Of a stretch of DNA of 64,000 nt, positions 1-8,615 are shown piece by piece. The first letter of the stretch is position 1; every line of letters starts with the position of its first letter. The notes below the pieces were generated by a model, which ran no database searches, was not told the origin of the DNA, and worked only from the letters and a program-made list of their open reading frames with translations. This stretch comes from Pseudomonadota bacterium (GTDB taxonomy: Bacteria > Desulfobacterota > Desulfobulbia > Desulfobulbales > JAGXFP01): the NCBI GenBank assembly GCA_018814305.1, contig JAHJAA010000006.1, positions 1 through 64,000 of the forward strand, written 5' to 3'. The translations under genes and the position numbers were made by a program.

Positions 1-897
1 AGTGTTATGAAAATATAGGTCTTTTGTCGGGCTGAAGCCGTCAAAGCCTCTTGCGCCGGTATTACATCTGAGCAGATAGAGGCGGAGCAGTCAATTGATC
101 TAAGTTTTCCACTGTTGACCGCCTATATCGGGAGCGGCTGTTTTCATGACACCTCCAAGTAAAGCATATTTAATACCGTAATAAAGGAGAATTATTCTCA
201 TCTCTTATCTAGATGAAATTGTTTGTGATTCCACCGAAACAACAGGTAATACCGTACTACAATGTCTTATAAACTAGTTTTATAATCGGAAGCGAACTGT
301 AATAAATATTTATAGTGATGACAGAATTTCGGGGGGTAATAGAAAAAAACTTTTCATGGCAATTCATCCCTGTGTTAAGATTTGTTCATTTGGCTAATCT
401 CCCATAAACACAATATGATAAACAGATTCTTTAAATCAAATTATTTCAGTAAATATATATTTTTTTTAATTGTTTATGATCAATAAAAGTAAAACATACA
501 GATTTTAGGAGTGAATGGTTTGACGGATCGATTTGGTGAGCAGGAGAGGTCAGAGTGATGTGATTTACTATGTAAATGCTGAAATTGATAAATAAATGAG
601 CAACTCGTTAGTGCTTTATTGCAGTAAAAAGATTTGTTTTCTGGTTTTATTAGGGGTGGTTTTTGGAAATATAAACTTGTTGTTCTTAGGTATTGACATC
701 TCTGTCGGTTTTTGAGAGAATATAATGTAAAATTAAATATTTAGTTTGGTCAGTCAGGGAAAGTCTTCTTGTCTTAGTCTCGACGTAACCTGTGGTTTGC
801 TGTGGTTTTTTTGGGTTCATTTGGCCTTCGTTCCTGTTTGATAGGGTCTGGTCGGCGTTTTGAATTTTACTACAACAAAAAATATACGGTTTCTGAA
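1..897. other. AT-rich region without a recognisable gene
   Basis: No open reading frame of credible length was found on either strand. The stretch from about 150 to 780 is strikingly AT-rich compared with the coding DNA that follows. A perfect TATAAT lies at 721-726 and a TTGACA at 693-698, but they are 22 bases apart, so they do not make a standard promoter. A 15-codon GTG frame around 512 with an AGGAG-like sequence in front is too short to call. I see nothing else that I can name. Confidence 0.6.
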
Positions 898-1533
898 ATG
901 ATTCAAAAATGTACTAAGTTGAGTTTAGGTTTCTTTCTCGTAGGATTGTTTTTTGGTTCGGTCCAGGCTCAGTCCATGGGGGAATTAATCATCAATCGGT
1001 CGGCCATGGTGGTTGAACAGCTCAATCGGGGACTTGAGGACAAGCCCAATGATCCCGTCCTGTTAAACGAGAGAGGGGTTGCGTTAAAGGATATGGGTCA
1101 GTATCAACATGCCCTGGTCGATTTTGATGCAGCCTTGGCCTCACGTCCTGAGGTCGCGGTTATCTGGAATAATCGGGGGCACGTCAATCTTCTTCTTGGG
1201 CATTATAGGCAGGCCGTTACTGATTGCACCAAGGCTTTATCGTTAGCTCCGGAAAGTGTCCCGGCAATGAACAATCGGGCAATGGCCTGGTTGGGCTTGA
1301 ATAACTTGATCCTGGCCCAAGCCGATTTAGATCATGCCCTGTCGGTCGATCCCTTCTTTGCTCCGGCATTGGTCAATCGGTCTGCGGTATTTCTTCTCAC
1401 TGGCGATTATGAACGAGCGGCGGCCGATAAAGAGGCGGCCCGGGCCTTGGGGTGGATTGACTCCCCGGGGGAAAGAGCGCTTCCCGGTTTTCCCTTGGCC
1501 ATGCAATCATTCGAAGTGGCTGTTACTCCCTGA
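898..1533 (+). CDS. Secreted tetratricopeptide-repeat protein
   Basis: A protein of 211 residues with an N-terminal signal peptide (basic start, hydrophobic core, cleavage near AQS at about residue 26), then about four consecutive TPR units with the usual small/large residue pattern (for example WNNRGHVNLLLGHYRQA). TPR arrays are protein-interaction scaffolds, so the product probably works in the periplasm or at the outer membrane. The ORF track starts at 802, but the ATG at 898 is chosen because it opens directly into the signal peptide; no strong ribosome binding site is visible. It stands alone and converges on the response regulator gene. The partner and precise function are unknown. Confidence 0.75.
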   Translation: MIQKCTKLSLGFFLVGLFFGSVQAQSMGELIINRSAMVVEQLNRGLEDKPNDPVLLNERGVALKDMGQYQHALVDFDAALASRPEVAVIWNNRGHVNLLLGHYRQAVTDCTKALSLAPESVPAMNNRAMAWLGLNNLILAQADLDHALSVDPFFAPALVNRSAVFLLTGDYERAAADKEAARALGWIDSPGERALPGFPLAMQSFEVAVTP

Positions 1534-1600
1534 CGAGGGGTGACGGGATTTGGTTCTTATGAATGTTAATGACGTCCAAATCGGTTTTATTTCCTGACCA

Positions 1601-2716
1601 TCAATCTTCCTGAAGCATCAAGATTGTTTTGAGCCGGGTCTTACGGCCCGAAATCCCGAGTTTTTTTCGAATATTGTCACGATGAAATTCAATGGTCCTG
1701 ATTGATAGGTTGAGGAGGTTTGCGATTTCTTTGGTGGATTTGTTTTGTTTGATCAGGTTGGCAACCTTGAGTTCCGCCGGAGACAGATCGACTTCGTCCG
1801 AAAGGAGTTTTTGGAGTACCGGTGAGATAATTTGATCCAGGTTTTTTTTGATGATGGCGAGGTATTCCTGTTGTTCCCGATTTAACCTGGTTTTTTTCAG
1901 TTTCAGGAGGAATGGTTCTGTAAGTTCCTTGATCTGCAGGAGAAGATTGCGATTCATCTCCTCTTCTCGTTCAGCCAGATTTTCCAGATCTCCCTCGGAA
2001 AACTTCTGGAGAAGAACTCTTAGAGCGATATTCGATTGCTCAAGTTCGTGGTCTTTTTCCGTGAGGACCTGTTTTTTGGTCAGAAGATCGGTACGGGTCT
2101 GATCTAATTTCTGTTCAGTTGAATGAAGTTGTTCTGTTCGTTGATCAAGTAGTTCCGAAATCTGCTGATTGGCCTTCCCCAGTTCCTCGTTGGTATTGAG
2201 CAGGGCTCGTTCCGTATGCCATTTGCTGCACAAAGATGCGGCAAACTGCCTGACTTCTTCTGGGCGTACTGGCTTCTGCAGATAGAGCAGCTTATCCTCT
2301 GGTGGTACCTTTATGGCAATTTCAGCCGGATCAACATCGGTGAAAGCCGTCATGATCATAATGTTCGTGTCCTGATCAAATGTGCGGATCCGCTCCGCTG
2401 TCCACAGCCCATCTTTTCCCGGCGGCATTTTCATATCGAGAAAGACCATGGCAAATCTTTCATTGGCGGCAACCGATGCCTGGACTGCTTTGACGGCCTC
2501 TTCCCCTTGGGAGCAAGAGGTTAGTTGGTACCTTTTTTTGGGGGTTGACTTGTGCCCGTCGTTAAAGAGTTCTGTCCCAAGTGCCTGTAGCAATGATTTG
2601 GTGTTGTGTAGAGATGACGTTTCATCAGGGCAGAGTACCTGTTGCATCATTTTGTGAATATCGTGTTCGTCATCGACTATCAAAATTCTGAACGGTTTTG
2701 TTTCGGTGGTTCCCAT
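1601..2716 (-). CDS. Response regulator: receiver, coiled coil, LuxR-type HTH
   Basis: 371 residues. An N-terminal receiver domain (about 9-150) has the acidic pair DDE, the phospho-acceptor Asp in FLDMKMP (about residue 94) and the conserved Lys in LQKPVRP. It is longer than usual because of about 40 extra residues after the first helix. A long heptad-rich segment (about 165-255) is probably a coiled coil. The C-terminus (about 305-371) is a LuxR/FixJ-type helix-turn-helix (LSPAELKVANLI... STKEIANLL... RTIEFHRDNIRKKL). It is probably a DNA-binding transcription regulator phosphorylated by the kinase encoded 73 bases upstream on the same strand. An AGGAGA ribosome binding site precedes the ATG. 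Confidence 0.88.
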   Translation of the reverse strand: MGTTETKPFRILIVDDEHDIHKMMQQVLCPDETSSLHNTKSLLQALGTELFNDGHKSTPKKRYQLTSCSQGEEAVKAVQASVAANERFAMVFLDMKMPPGKDGLWTAERIRTFDQDTNIMIMTAFTDVDPAEIAIKVPPEDKLLYLQKPVRPEEVRQFAASLCSKWHTERALLNTNEELGKANQQISELLDQRTEQLHSTEQKLDQTRTDLLTKKQVLTEKDHELEQSNIALRVLLQKFSEGDLENLAEREEEMNRNLLLQIKELTEPFLLKLKKTRLNREQQEYLAIIKKNLDQIISPVLQKLLSDEVDLSPAELKVANLIKQNKSTKEIANLLNLSIRTIEFHRDNIRKKLGISGRKTRLKTILMLQED

Positions 2717-2789
2717 CGCCTGATTGTCTCCTGAAACTTAAAAAAATATCGATCTGGGTGGGCCAGGTCAGCTATTCTTGAAACCTATC

Positions 2790-4727
2790 TCAATCCCTCA
2801 TGAAGCGCGGGAAGAGGAGATGAAAGGTTGCGCCCCTTTTTGGTCCGGGACTTTCTGCATAGAGCTTGCCTTGAAGAGAGGTAACTGTATTGGCACACCA
2901 GTGGAGGCCGATTCCGGATGTTTCTTTAGATTTGGTTGAGTATCCTCGTTCAAAGATCTTCGTGAGGTTTTCCTGGTTGATGCCGATGCCGTTATCCGTA
3001 ACGGTACAATGGATAAATTCCGTATTTGACTCAAGTACCGTAAAGGCCTTGATGGTGATGATGCCTTGATTGGCATCTTGTTGTTGCAGAATCGCTTCCG
3101 CTGCATTGTTTAAGAGGTTCGTTAGAACGTGGAGTAGGGCGGTTTTTGCGACGATAATCTTTCCTGTGACCTCGATCATGCTTTCCAGAGAGATTCGTTG
3201 GGGGGCATACCGTTCCAGGTAGAGTAATTGTCCAGCGTTCTCGATCAATTGATTCATGGTGGTTTGTTCGTAATATCGTTTGGATGAAGTAAACTGTTCC
3301 TGGTCGTAAAGAATTTTTTCAATTATTGAGATCCGATGGTTCATTACGGTCAAACGGGCGACGGCATCGTTTGTGATGTTTTTAAGATGATGGATTGCAG
3401 TGGAAAAATACTGCTGAAGCAATTCTCTCCGTTCTATGGGGGGAGTTGCTTCCATAAGTTCTTTGCAGGCTTTTTCCATTTGCTCATGGGGAATTTCACT
3501 AATCTCTTCCTTGAGCAAACCGATATCGACCAGGAGTGGAGTCAGTCCGTTGCGGATATTATGCATGGCCCCGGAAGCCATTTCAGCCATTCCGGTATAA
3601 TATGATTGTTCAACTAGCTGTTTTCGGGCCTTGTTCTTGATTGCAAGCATATCATCAAATTCCCGGGCCAGAATTCCGATTTCGTTCTTGGATATGAGCG
3701 TCTGGGGAATACGAGCGTCGGAGGTTCCATTGTTCTTCAAGCCGATGGCATGACGGGTCAGTCGGTCAATCGGGGTCACGACGATATGGCGAATAATTTC
3801 AAGGAGGATAACCAGGATCAGGAGTCCACTGGCAATGGTTGAAACCAGAGTTCCACTAAGAACATCCCGCCCGAGAGCTGTAATAGTTCGGGTGATTTGG
3901 ACCCGCAGTAAGAGGCTTGCCTTGCCGGAGATATCATCCATGATTGCGTAAATGTGGAGATGTTTGTCGTTGATCTCCTCTACGAGGGGGGTGTCGATGT
4001 CCGTGATTTCGGCGAGGAGAGAATCTGAAGGTGGATTGGTTCCTTTTTTGACCGACATTAAACACGGCTTGTCCGGGCAGGAGAAAGCATCATTCGTCAA
4101 CCCTTCGGGGCAGATGAGCTCCATAATGTCGAAATCAACATTGATCATGTTGCTGAATTCGATTCGAAGTTCATCGCTCAAGAATCGGCCCATGATAAAT
4201 GTCCCGCGAGGGGGGCCGTTATCCATTGAGGTGAGAATTGGTTGAGCGGCAATGAGCATCGGGCCATGGGCTGTATTCATGATTCCCTTGGCTGCTTGGG
4301 TCAAGAGGGGGTGGTCTTTGGGAAAGGTGGTCGTGGGGAGTTCCGGGAGAAAAAGTGGGGCGGATTCTTCATCCATCCGCGTCTCGCCCCAGGCCACATG
4401 CCCTGCTTCATCGATGATGAAAAGGGCATTAATCTGATTTGTGGAATAGGTTGATGGTATGAGGTTTGATTCGACATACCCTTCATTCCGATCATGAACG
4501 AAACTGTACGTGTCATCCCAGGCGCCCCAGTCGGTGGCCAGACTCTCGAGGCGATTGATCTCATGATTGATCACGGCCTGGATTCGTTGCAGATCTTTGA
4601 GTGATTCTTCTTTTTCAATCCGTTGGAATACCGGGAAGACGATATAGCTTTGGCCTAACCCAATAAATGCCGTCAACAGTACAATAGAAATCAGAATCGT
4701 GAAGAAAATTTCTTTTCTGAGTGTCAT
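2790..4727 (-). CDS. CHASE4-HAMP sensor histidine kinase
   Basis: 645 residues. A first membrane helix (about 8-30) is followed by a periplasmic domain with the CHASE4 signature region (LATDWGAWDDTY), a second membrane helix (about 290-312) and HAMP. The dimerisation helix has an unusual H-box, GAMHNIRNGLTPL, in place of the common HE(I/L)(R/N)TPL; this HN-type box occurs in a known subgroup of kinases. The ATPase domain has an N-box (NLLNNAAEAI), a DNGIGI G1 box and GIGLHWCANT. It very probably phosphorylates the response regulator encoded next (gap 73 bases) in one operon. The ligand is unknown. Confidence 0.88.
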   Translation of the reverse strand: MTLRKEIFFTILISIVLLTAFIGLGQSYIVFPVFQRIEKEESLKDLQRIQAVINHEINRLESLATDWGAWDDTYSFVHDRNEGYVESNLIPSTYSTNQINALFIIDEAGHVAWGETRMDEESAPLFLPELPTTTFPKDHPLLTQAAKGIMNTAHGPMLIAAQPILTSMDNGPPRGTFIMGRFLSDELRIEFSNMINVDFDIMELICPEGLTNDAFSCPDKPCLMSVKKGTNPPSDSLLAEITDIDTPLVEEINDKHLHIYAIMDDISGKASLLLRVQITRTITALGRDVLSGTLVSTIASGLLILVILLEIIRHIVVTPIDRLTRHAIGLKNNGTSDARIPQTLISKNEIGILAREFDDMLAIKNKARKQLVEQSYYTGMAEMASGAMHNIRNGLTPLLVDIGLLKEEISEIPHEQMEKACKELMEATPPIERRELLQQYFSTAIHHLKNITNDAVARLTVMNHRISIIEKILYDQEQFTSSKRYYEQTTMNQLIENAGQLLYLERYAPQRISLESMIEVTGKIIVAKTALLHVLTNLLNNAAEAILQQQDANQGIITIKAFTVLESNTEFIHCTVTDNGIGINQENLTKIFERGYSTKSKETSGIGLHWCANTVTSLQGKLYAESPGPKRGATFHLLFPRFMRD

Positions 4728-5183
4728 GGCTTTCTCGATGGTTATCCATTGCGTTGTGGCGGAGGATCTGGACGGGATAATAGCTTTGTGATTACCATGG
4801 GTTGCTCATCTTGTTGATTCTTCTGATGTTTTCTCTGGACATCTTTAGCCTGGGCATTGATGACCCGCAGGGGTTGCTCCGAATCAGATCTTAGCCCGGC
4901 CCATCATGCTAACGCCTCCCGCTGGTGAATGTCGACTGTCTGGGTGTTGGGATATGTCTTCAGCGATGATAGGTCACCCGAAACAGTATCAGATTTCATC
5001 GGGACGGAGCTATCTATTTTCCGATACATTTGGCAAAACGTATCGGGCAGTGATCATCAGGCCCTAACGGTAATATGGTTCATACTGCTAGGTAGACAAC
5101 GTTGACGGACGAAGACCATATTCTGAATTGCGTTTTCTGGGGTCTGGTTTTCGCCAGTTGTTGAGAGGGACAAACTCCTGGGC
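4728..5183. other. Intergenic region upstream of the CHASE4 kinase
   Basis: No convincing coding frame on either strand. It probably carries the promoter of the minus-strand kinase/regulator pair, but I cannot place one with confidence. A near-palindrome of 26 bases lies at 5021-5046 (perfect arms CCGATAC and GTATCGG, with a TTTGGCAAA core). It could be an operator or a small hairpin. Confidence 0.5.
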
Positions 5184-5218
5184 AAAAAAAAGGCCGGAAC
5201 GAGGGGATCGTTCCGGCC
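5184..5218 (-). terminator. Rho-independent terminator of the octaheme cytochrome gene
   Basis: A perfect 11-base-pair stem (GGCCGGAACGA pairing with TCGTTCCGGCC) has a five-base loop and, read on the minus strand, is followed directly by eight T. It lies 50 bases beyond the stop codon of the octaheme cytochrome gene, so that gene is probably a single-gene transcript. Confidence 0.92.
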
Positions 5219-5268
5219 CGGGGAGAAATGCTCGGAAAATGGATGCTCAACCAGGGGTTGAGGGAGGA

Positions 5269-6603
5269 TTAATCCATTTTCTGATTGTACCGCTCTTTGT
5301 AATAATCTTTGATTTCAGAGAGGCGTTTGGGGTCAAAGCCTTTGGTGAACCAGGCATGCCGTGGATCGCCGTCAATGTACTTCTTGATGATCTCTTCATA
5401 CACCTCTGGTTTCCCGGCCTTCTTGCAGGCCTCTTCGGCCTCGGGCAGCATCTCGGTGTAAAAGTGCTTGGCCACATCGTAGATGCCGTGCCACCAGGCG
5501 TAGTCAGGTCCGGACATGGCGGCTCCGTGGCGGGCCCGGCGTCCTTCATGGTGCCATAATTCCCAATAGATCCAGTCGATCTTGTCATCGAAGTTGGCCT
5601 TGGTCAACACTCCTTTGTCCATGAGAATGGCGCGAATTTCCTTGGCTGGAACTGCGAATTTGGTGTTGTAGAGATCGACGAAGTCATCGAGTTGCTTGTA
5701 GAATCCATCGACAAAGGTCTTGCTGTGGCAGGAGGTGCAGACATCCTGCATGTTGGCGAGTTTCTGTGGGGAATCCTTGGTCCGTGAGGACACGGCTGCG
5801 CGAAGATCCCAGCTTAACCGGGCACCCACATCATGGGTCACGGCCTGGGTGGAGGTTGCGCCGAGATGACAGGTGGAACAGGTGGGGGCATCGAAATAAT
5901 CTTCACCCGGAACCCATTTAGGACGATCCATGTTCAGTTCATCTTCATAGGCCCGGTAGAGAATCCCGTGCTTCGATTCTTCGTAGACCTCTTTCTGGGG
6001 ATGGTCCGGTCCCAGGTGGCATTTGCCGCAGACCTCGGGTTTTCTGGCCTGTTCCTTACTGAATCGGTGTCTGGTATGGCAGGCGCTACAGGTTCCCTTG
6101 GAGCCGTCCGGGTTGACCCGACCGATTCCGGTATTTGGCCAGGTTGAAGGATCAAGGCTGCCATCAGCCTTAGTCTTGACCAGTGAGCCGTGGCATTGCC
6201 GACATCCAACAGCAACTGCCGGTTCACCACCAAGCGTCTGCCCCAGTAAGCCGTCATTGGAATTTAAGATATTGCCGGCTTCAGCGTGGTGGCTCGCTTC
6301 CTGTTCGGCGCTTTCTTTGGCATGACATCGGCCGCAATCTTTTGGCGAGACAATGGTTGCCACCAGAAAACCATTGTGATCCATGGCGTCGGCATCACCT
6401 TTCTGAGCTACATGGCATTCAAAACATCCGACTCCGGCCTGCCAGTGAGGGCTTGACTCCCACTGGGTGACGATGCCGGGCATCAAGTCGGCATGACAGG
6501 CGAGACATTCTGTTGTGTCCTTTGACACTGCGGCCCAGGCGGAACCACCGACACCCAGCATCACCAGCATTCCTGCTGAAAGTTGAAACGCTAATTTTTT
6601 CAT
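5269..6603 (-). CDS. Octaheme cytochrome c, hydroxylamine oxidoreductase (HAO) family
   Basis: 444 residues with a signal peptide (cleavage near AWAA). Eight CxxCH heme-binding motifs follow (CLACH, CFECH, CGRCH, CRQCH, CSACH, CGKCH, CSTCH, CTSCH), then a helical C-terminal part with a PDYAWWHGIYD segment. Eight hemes, their spacing and this tail fit the HAO/octaheme nitrite reductase superfamily, periplasmic enzymes acting on hydroxylamine, hydrazine or nitrite. In a probable anaerobe a reductive role (nitrite or hydroxylamine to ammonia) is more likely than oxidation; this is inference. Whether the catalytic heme carries the tyrosine cross-link of true HAO needs an alignment. No NapC/NrfH quinol partner lies nearby. 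A strong AAAGGAG ribosome binding site, a sigma-54 promoter and a terminator delimit the gene. Confidence 0.88.
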   Translation of the reverse strand: MKKLAFQLSAGMLVMLGVGGSAWAAVSKDTTECLACHADLMPGIVTQWESSPHWQAGVGCFECHVAQKGDADAMDHNGFLVATIVSPKDCGRCHAKESAEQEASHHAEAGNILNSNDGLLGQTLGGEPAVAVGCRQCHGSLVKTKADGSLDPSTWPNTGIGRVNPDGSKGTCSACHTRHRFSKEQARKPEVCGKCHLGPDHPQKEVYEESKHGILYRAYEDELNMDRPKWVPGEDYFDAPTCSTCHLGATSTQAVTHDVGARLSWDLRAAVSSRTKDSPQKLANMQDVCTSCHSKTFVDGFYKQLDDFVDLYNTKFAVPAKEIRAILMDKGVLTKANFDDKIDWIYWELWHHEGRRARHGAAMSGPDYAWWHGIYDVAKHFYTEMLPEAEEACKKAGKPEVYEEIIKKYIDGDPRHAWFTKGFDPKRLSEIKDYYKERYNQKMD

Positions 6604-6654
6604 AACTCTTTCTCCTTTGTTAGTTTGTATTGCTACGTCCTGCTTTTTATAGAG

Positions 6655-6669
6655 GCAAAGAGTGTGCCA
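6655..6669 (-). promoter_or_regulatory. Sigma-54 (-24/-12) promoter of the octaheme cytochrome
   Basis: On the minus strand the sequence reads TGGCACACTCTTTGC. This matches the RpoN consensus TGGCAC-N5-TTGC exactly, with ten bases between the invariant GG and GC. It ends about 52 bases before the ATG at 6603. Sigma-54 promoters need an NtrC-type activator, and one is encoded divergently at 8616-9947. Confidence 0.85.
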
Positions 6670-6721
6670 GTTGTGTAATGGACTGTTTTTGCAGATAATT
6701 TTATTTTTTGAGTCAAGGCGC

Positions 6722-6772
6722 GTTACTTTTTGGTTACGTTACTGGTTGGCTTAGTGTTACCATAAGGTTACG
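6722..6772. promoter_or_regulatory. Paired GTTAC repeats, candidate enhancer sites for the NtrC-type regulator
   Basis: Two 17-base copies of GTTAC-N5-GGTTACG lie at 6722-6738 and 6756-6772. In each copy the two GTTAC boxes are 11 bases apart, and the copies are 34 bases apart (about three helical turns). They sit roughly 50-100 bases upstream of the sigma-54 promoter, the usual place for activator binding. A fifth GTTAC overlaps the first copy at 6738-6742. The link to the adjacent regulator is inference from position. Confidence 0.65.
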
Positions 6773-7006
6773 TGTTGGTGAAATTCTATAATGATGGAAA
6801 TGATTCAGGCAAGTATTTTTGATTTTTTTGCCATGGCAAAAGATGCTTCGTCTGCTCTGGCTGAAAGTTTTTCGCAAGCCATCAAGGTTTTTGCCCCGAT
6901 CTGGCCTTGGGAAACTTGCCAATGCATTTTTTGGCTGGAATTTTGCTTAACAAATGGACTGGTTCTGTGGGAACGGACTTTTTTGGAATAAAGAGAGGTG
7001 AAGGCC

Positions 7007-8542
7007 ATGAGGCTGCGGATTAAAATGTCTTTGCTGGTCAGTTGTACGGTGGCCATCTCCTTTGGCGTTACCTTTGCCAAGGTCTCTTCTTTTCAGCACG
7101 GACTGGTGATCGGGCAGGCCGAACGGCAGGCCCGGATGCTGGCCCAGCAGATTATGCTGACCAGAAAGTGGGTTGCGGACCATGATGGTCTTTTTCTCAT
7201 CAAGAAACCCGGAGTCGAAAAGAATCCGTTTCTGCCGGAGGGTGAAGTTCGGTCTGATGATGGTCAGGTGTACGTTAAACGGAATCCGGCCATGGTGACC
7301 CGCGAGCTTTCCGAGTATGCCGCCCATGATGATTTCTGCCGATTCCGGGTGACCAGTCTGAAACCGGTCAATCCGGCCAACAGTCCAGATGCCTTTGAGC
7401 GGTCGAGTCTGCAGGCCTTTGAAGGAGGGCGGCAGGAGGCCCTCGAAATTAAAGACGGAGCCTCCGGCCGGGTTCTTCGGTTTATGATGCCCTTAAAGGT
7501 TGAGGAGTCATGTCTCGATTGTCACGCCATCCATGGATATCAGGTTGGAGATGTCCGAGGTGGGCTCAGTCTCGAAATTCCAATTTCCTGGGCGGATGAG
7601 ACAATTGCCGCCAACAATCGGATTTTGCTGGTGGCCGGGAGTTTGACTATTTTGATAACCGCCCTGACCATTTTTCTCTTGATTGACACCATCGTGGTTC
7701 GGCGGTTGGGATGGTTGGCTCTTGCCATGAATCGCTTTACCGGAGGGGAACTCCCGCAACAACGACTCCCGGCAGGTACTGATGAAATCGCCGGGCTGGC
7801 TGGCAATTTTCGAGATTTAGCCGGTCGTTTGGTGCGCTCCCAGGGCGAACTTGATCAGACCCGGGACCAGATGATTCAACAGGAGAAGATGGCAGCCGTG
7901 GGGCGATTGGCGGCCGGCATTGCCCATGAGATCAACAATCCCCTGGGCGGGATGCGAAACTGTGTCAAGAGTATGCGGGAGGCCCCTGAGGATAGTGGGA
8001 TGAGGAACCGGTATCTGGAGCTCATTGATACCGGTTTACAGAGAATCGGCCGGATCGTCCGGCAATTGCTGGATTTTGGCCGGAAGGATCCACTTTGTCT
8101 GCGGGAGGTTCGCATCGATGAGGTGATCCGGGAATGTTTGGGGTTGCTGGAGTATCAGTTGAAACAGATCAAGGTCAAGCTTGATCTTAGGCTCGATCAA
8201 CCGGCCCTGGTGGACGTGGAGGCGTTGAAACAGGTCTTGGTCAACCTGGCCTTGAACGGGATTCAGGCCATGCCGGATGGTGGAACCCTGACCGTCTTCA
8301 GTCGATACCGGGGCGGAGCAATTGAAATCATCTTTCGGGATACCGGGGTTGGCATTGCCCCTGAGCATCTTCACCATATTTTTGAACCGTTCTTTACCAC
8401 CAAGGAGATCGGTCAGGGTACCGGCCTTGGCCTGTCGGTTTCCTATGCCCTGGTTGGCAGAATGGGTGGGGAGATTACTCTGGACAGTGTGCCGGGGCAA
8501 GGATCTGATTTTCGAATTGTTCTTCCACCTCAGGGGGCTTGA
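7007..8542 (+). CDS. Heme-binding periplasmic sensor histidine kinase (DUF3365/Tll0287-like sensor)
   Basis: 511 residues from the ATG at 7007, preferred over the GTG at 6998 because AAGAGAGG lies eight bases before it. A membrane helix (about 8-25) leads to a periplasmic domain ending in CLDCHAIHG (about 169-173), a c-type heme site typical of the Tll0287-like/DUF3365 sensor. A second membrane helix (about 206-228), a HAMP-like linker, an H-box (GIAHEINNPLGG, about 302-313) and an ATPase domain (NLALNGIQAM, DTGVGI, GTGLGLS) follow. The heme probably senses redox state, NO or another heme ligand. Its partner is the regulator 73 bases downstream, and the likely target is the divergent octaheme cytochrome. 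Confidence 0.87.
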   Translation: MRLRIKMSLLVSCTVAISFGVTFAKVSSFQHGLVIGQAERQARMLAQQIMLTRKWVADHDGLFLIKKPGVEKNPFLPEGEVRSDDGQVYVKRNPAMVTRELSEYAAHDDFCRFRVTSLKPVNPANSPDAFERSSLQAFEGGRQEALEIKDGASGRVLRFMMPLKVEESCLDCHAIHGYQVGDVRGGLSLEIPISWADETIAANNRILLVAGSLTILITALTIFLLIDTIVVRRLGWLALAMNRFTGGELPQQRLPAGTDEIAGLAGNFRDLAGRLVRSQGELDQTRDQMIQQEKMAAVGRLAAGIAHEINNPLGGMRNCVKSMREAPEDSGMRNRYLELIDTGLQRIGRIVRQLLDFGRKDPLCLREVRIDEVIRECLGLLEYQLKQIKVKLDLRLDQPALVDVEALKQVLVNLALNGIQAMPDGGTLTVFSRYRGGAIEIIFRDTGVGIAPEHLHHIFEPFFTTKEIGQGTGLGLSVSYALVGRMGGEITLDSVPGQGSDFRIVLPPQGA

Positions 8543-8615
8543 TCGGCCAAGATGAGGTGGTGGTCGCCCGTGGAGTGGGGCGAGGAGTGGATGATTTATA
8601 ACGAGAGGATTGAAT

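Noticed and set aside
693-726. TTGACA plus TATAAT promoter
   Set aside because: The boxes are 22 bases apart instead of about 17, so they cannot act as one standard promoter. The TATAAT alone could still be used.
5128-5559. Plus-strand 143-codon ORF across the terminator and cytochrome end
   Set aside because: It is antisense to the octaheme cytochrome gene and its terminator, a shadow frame.
6791-6991. 66-codon ORF just before the heme-sensor kinase
   Set aside because: It overlaps the regulatory region, has no ribosome binding site and shows no recognisable pattern; the real kinase start has its own good site.
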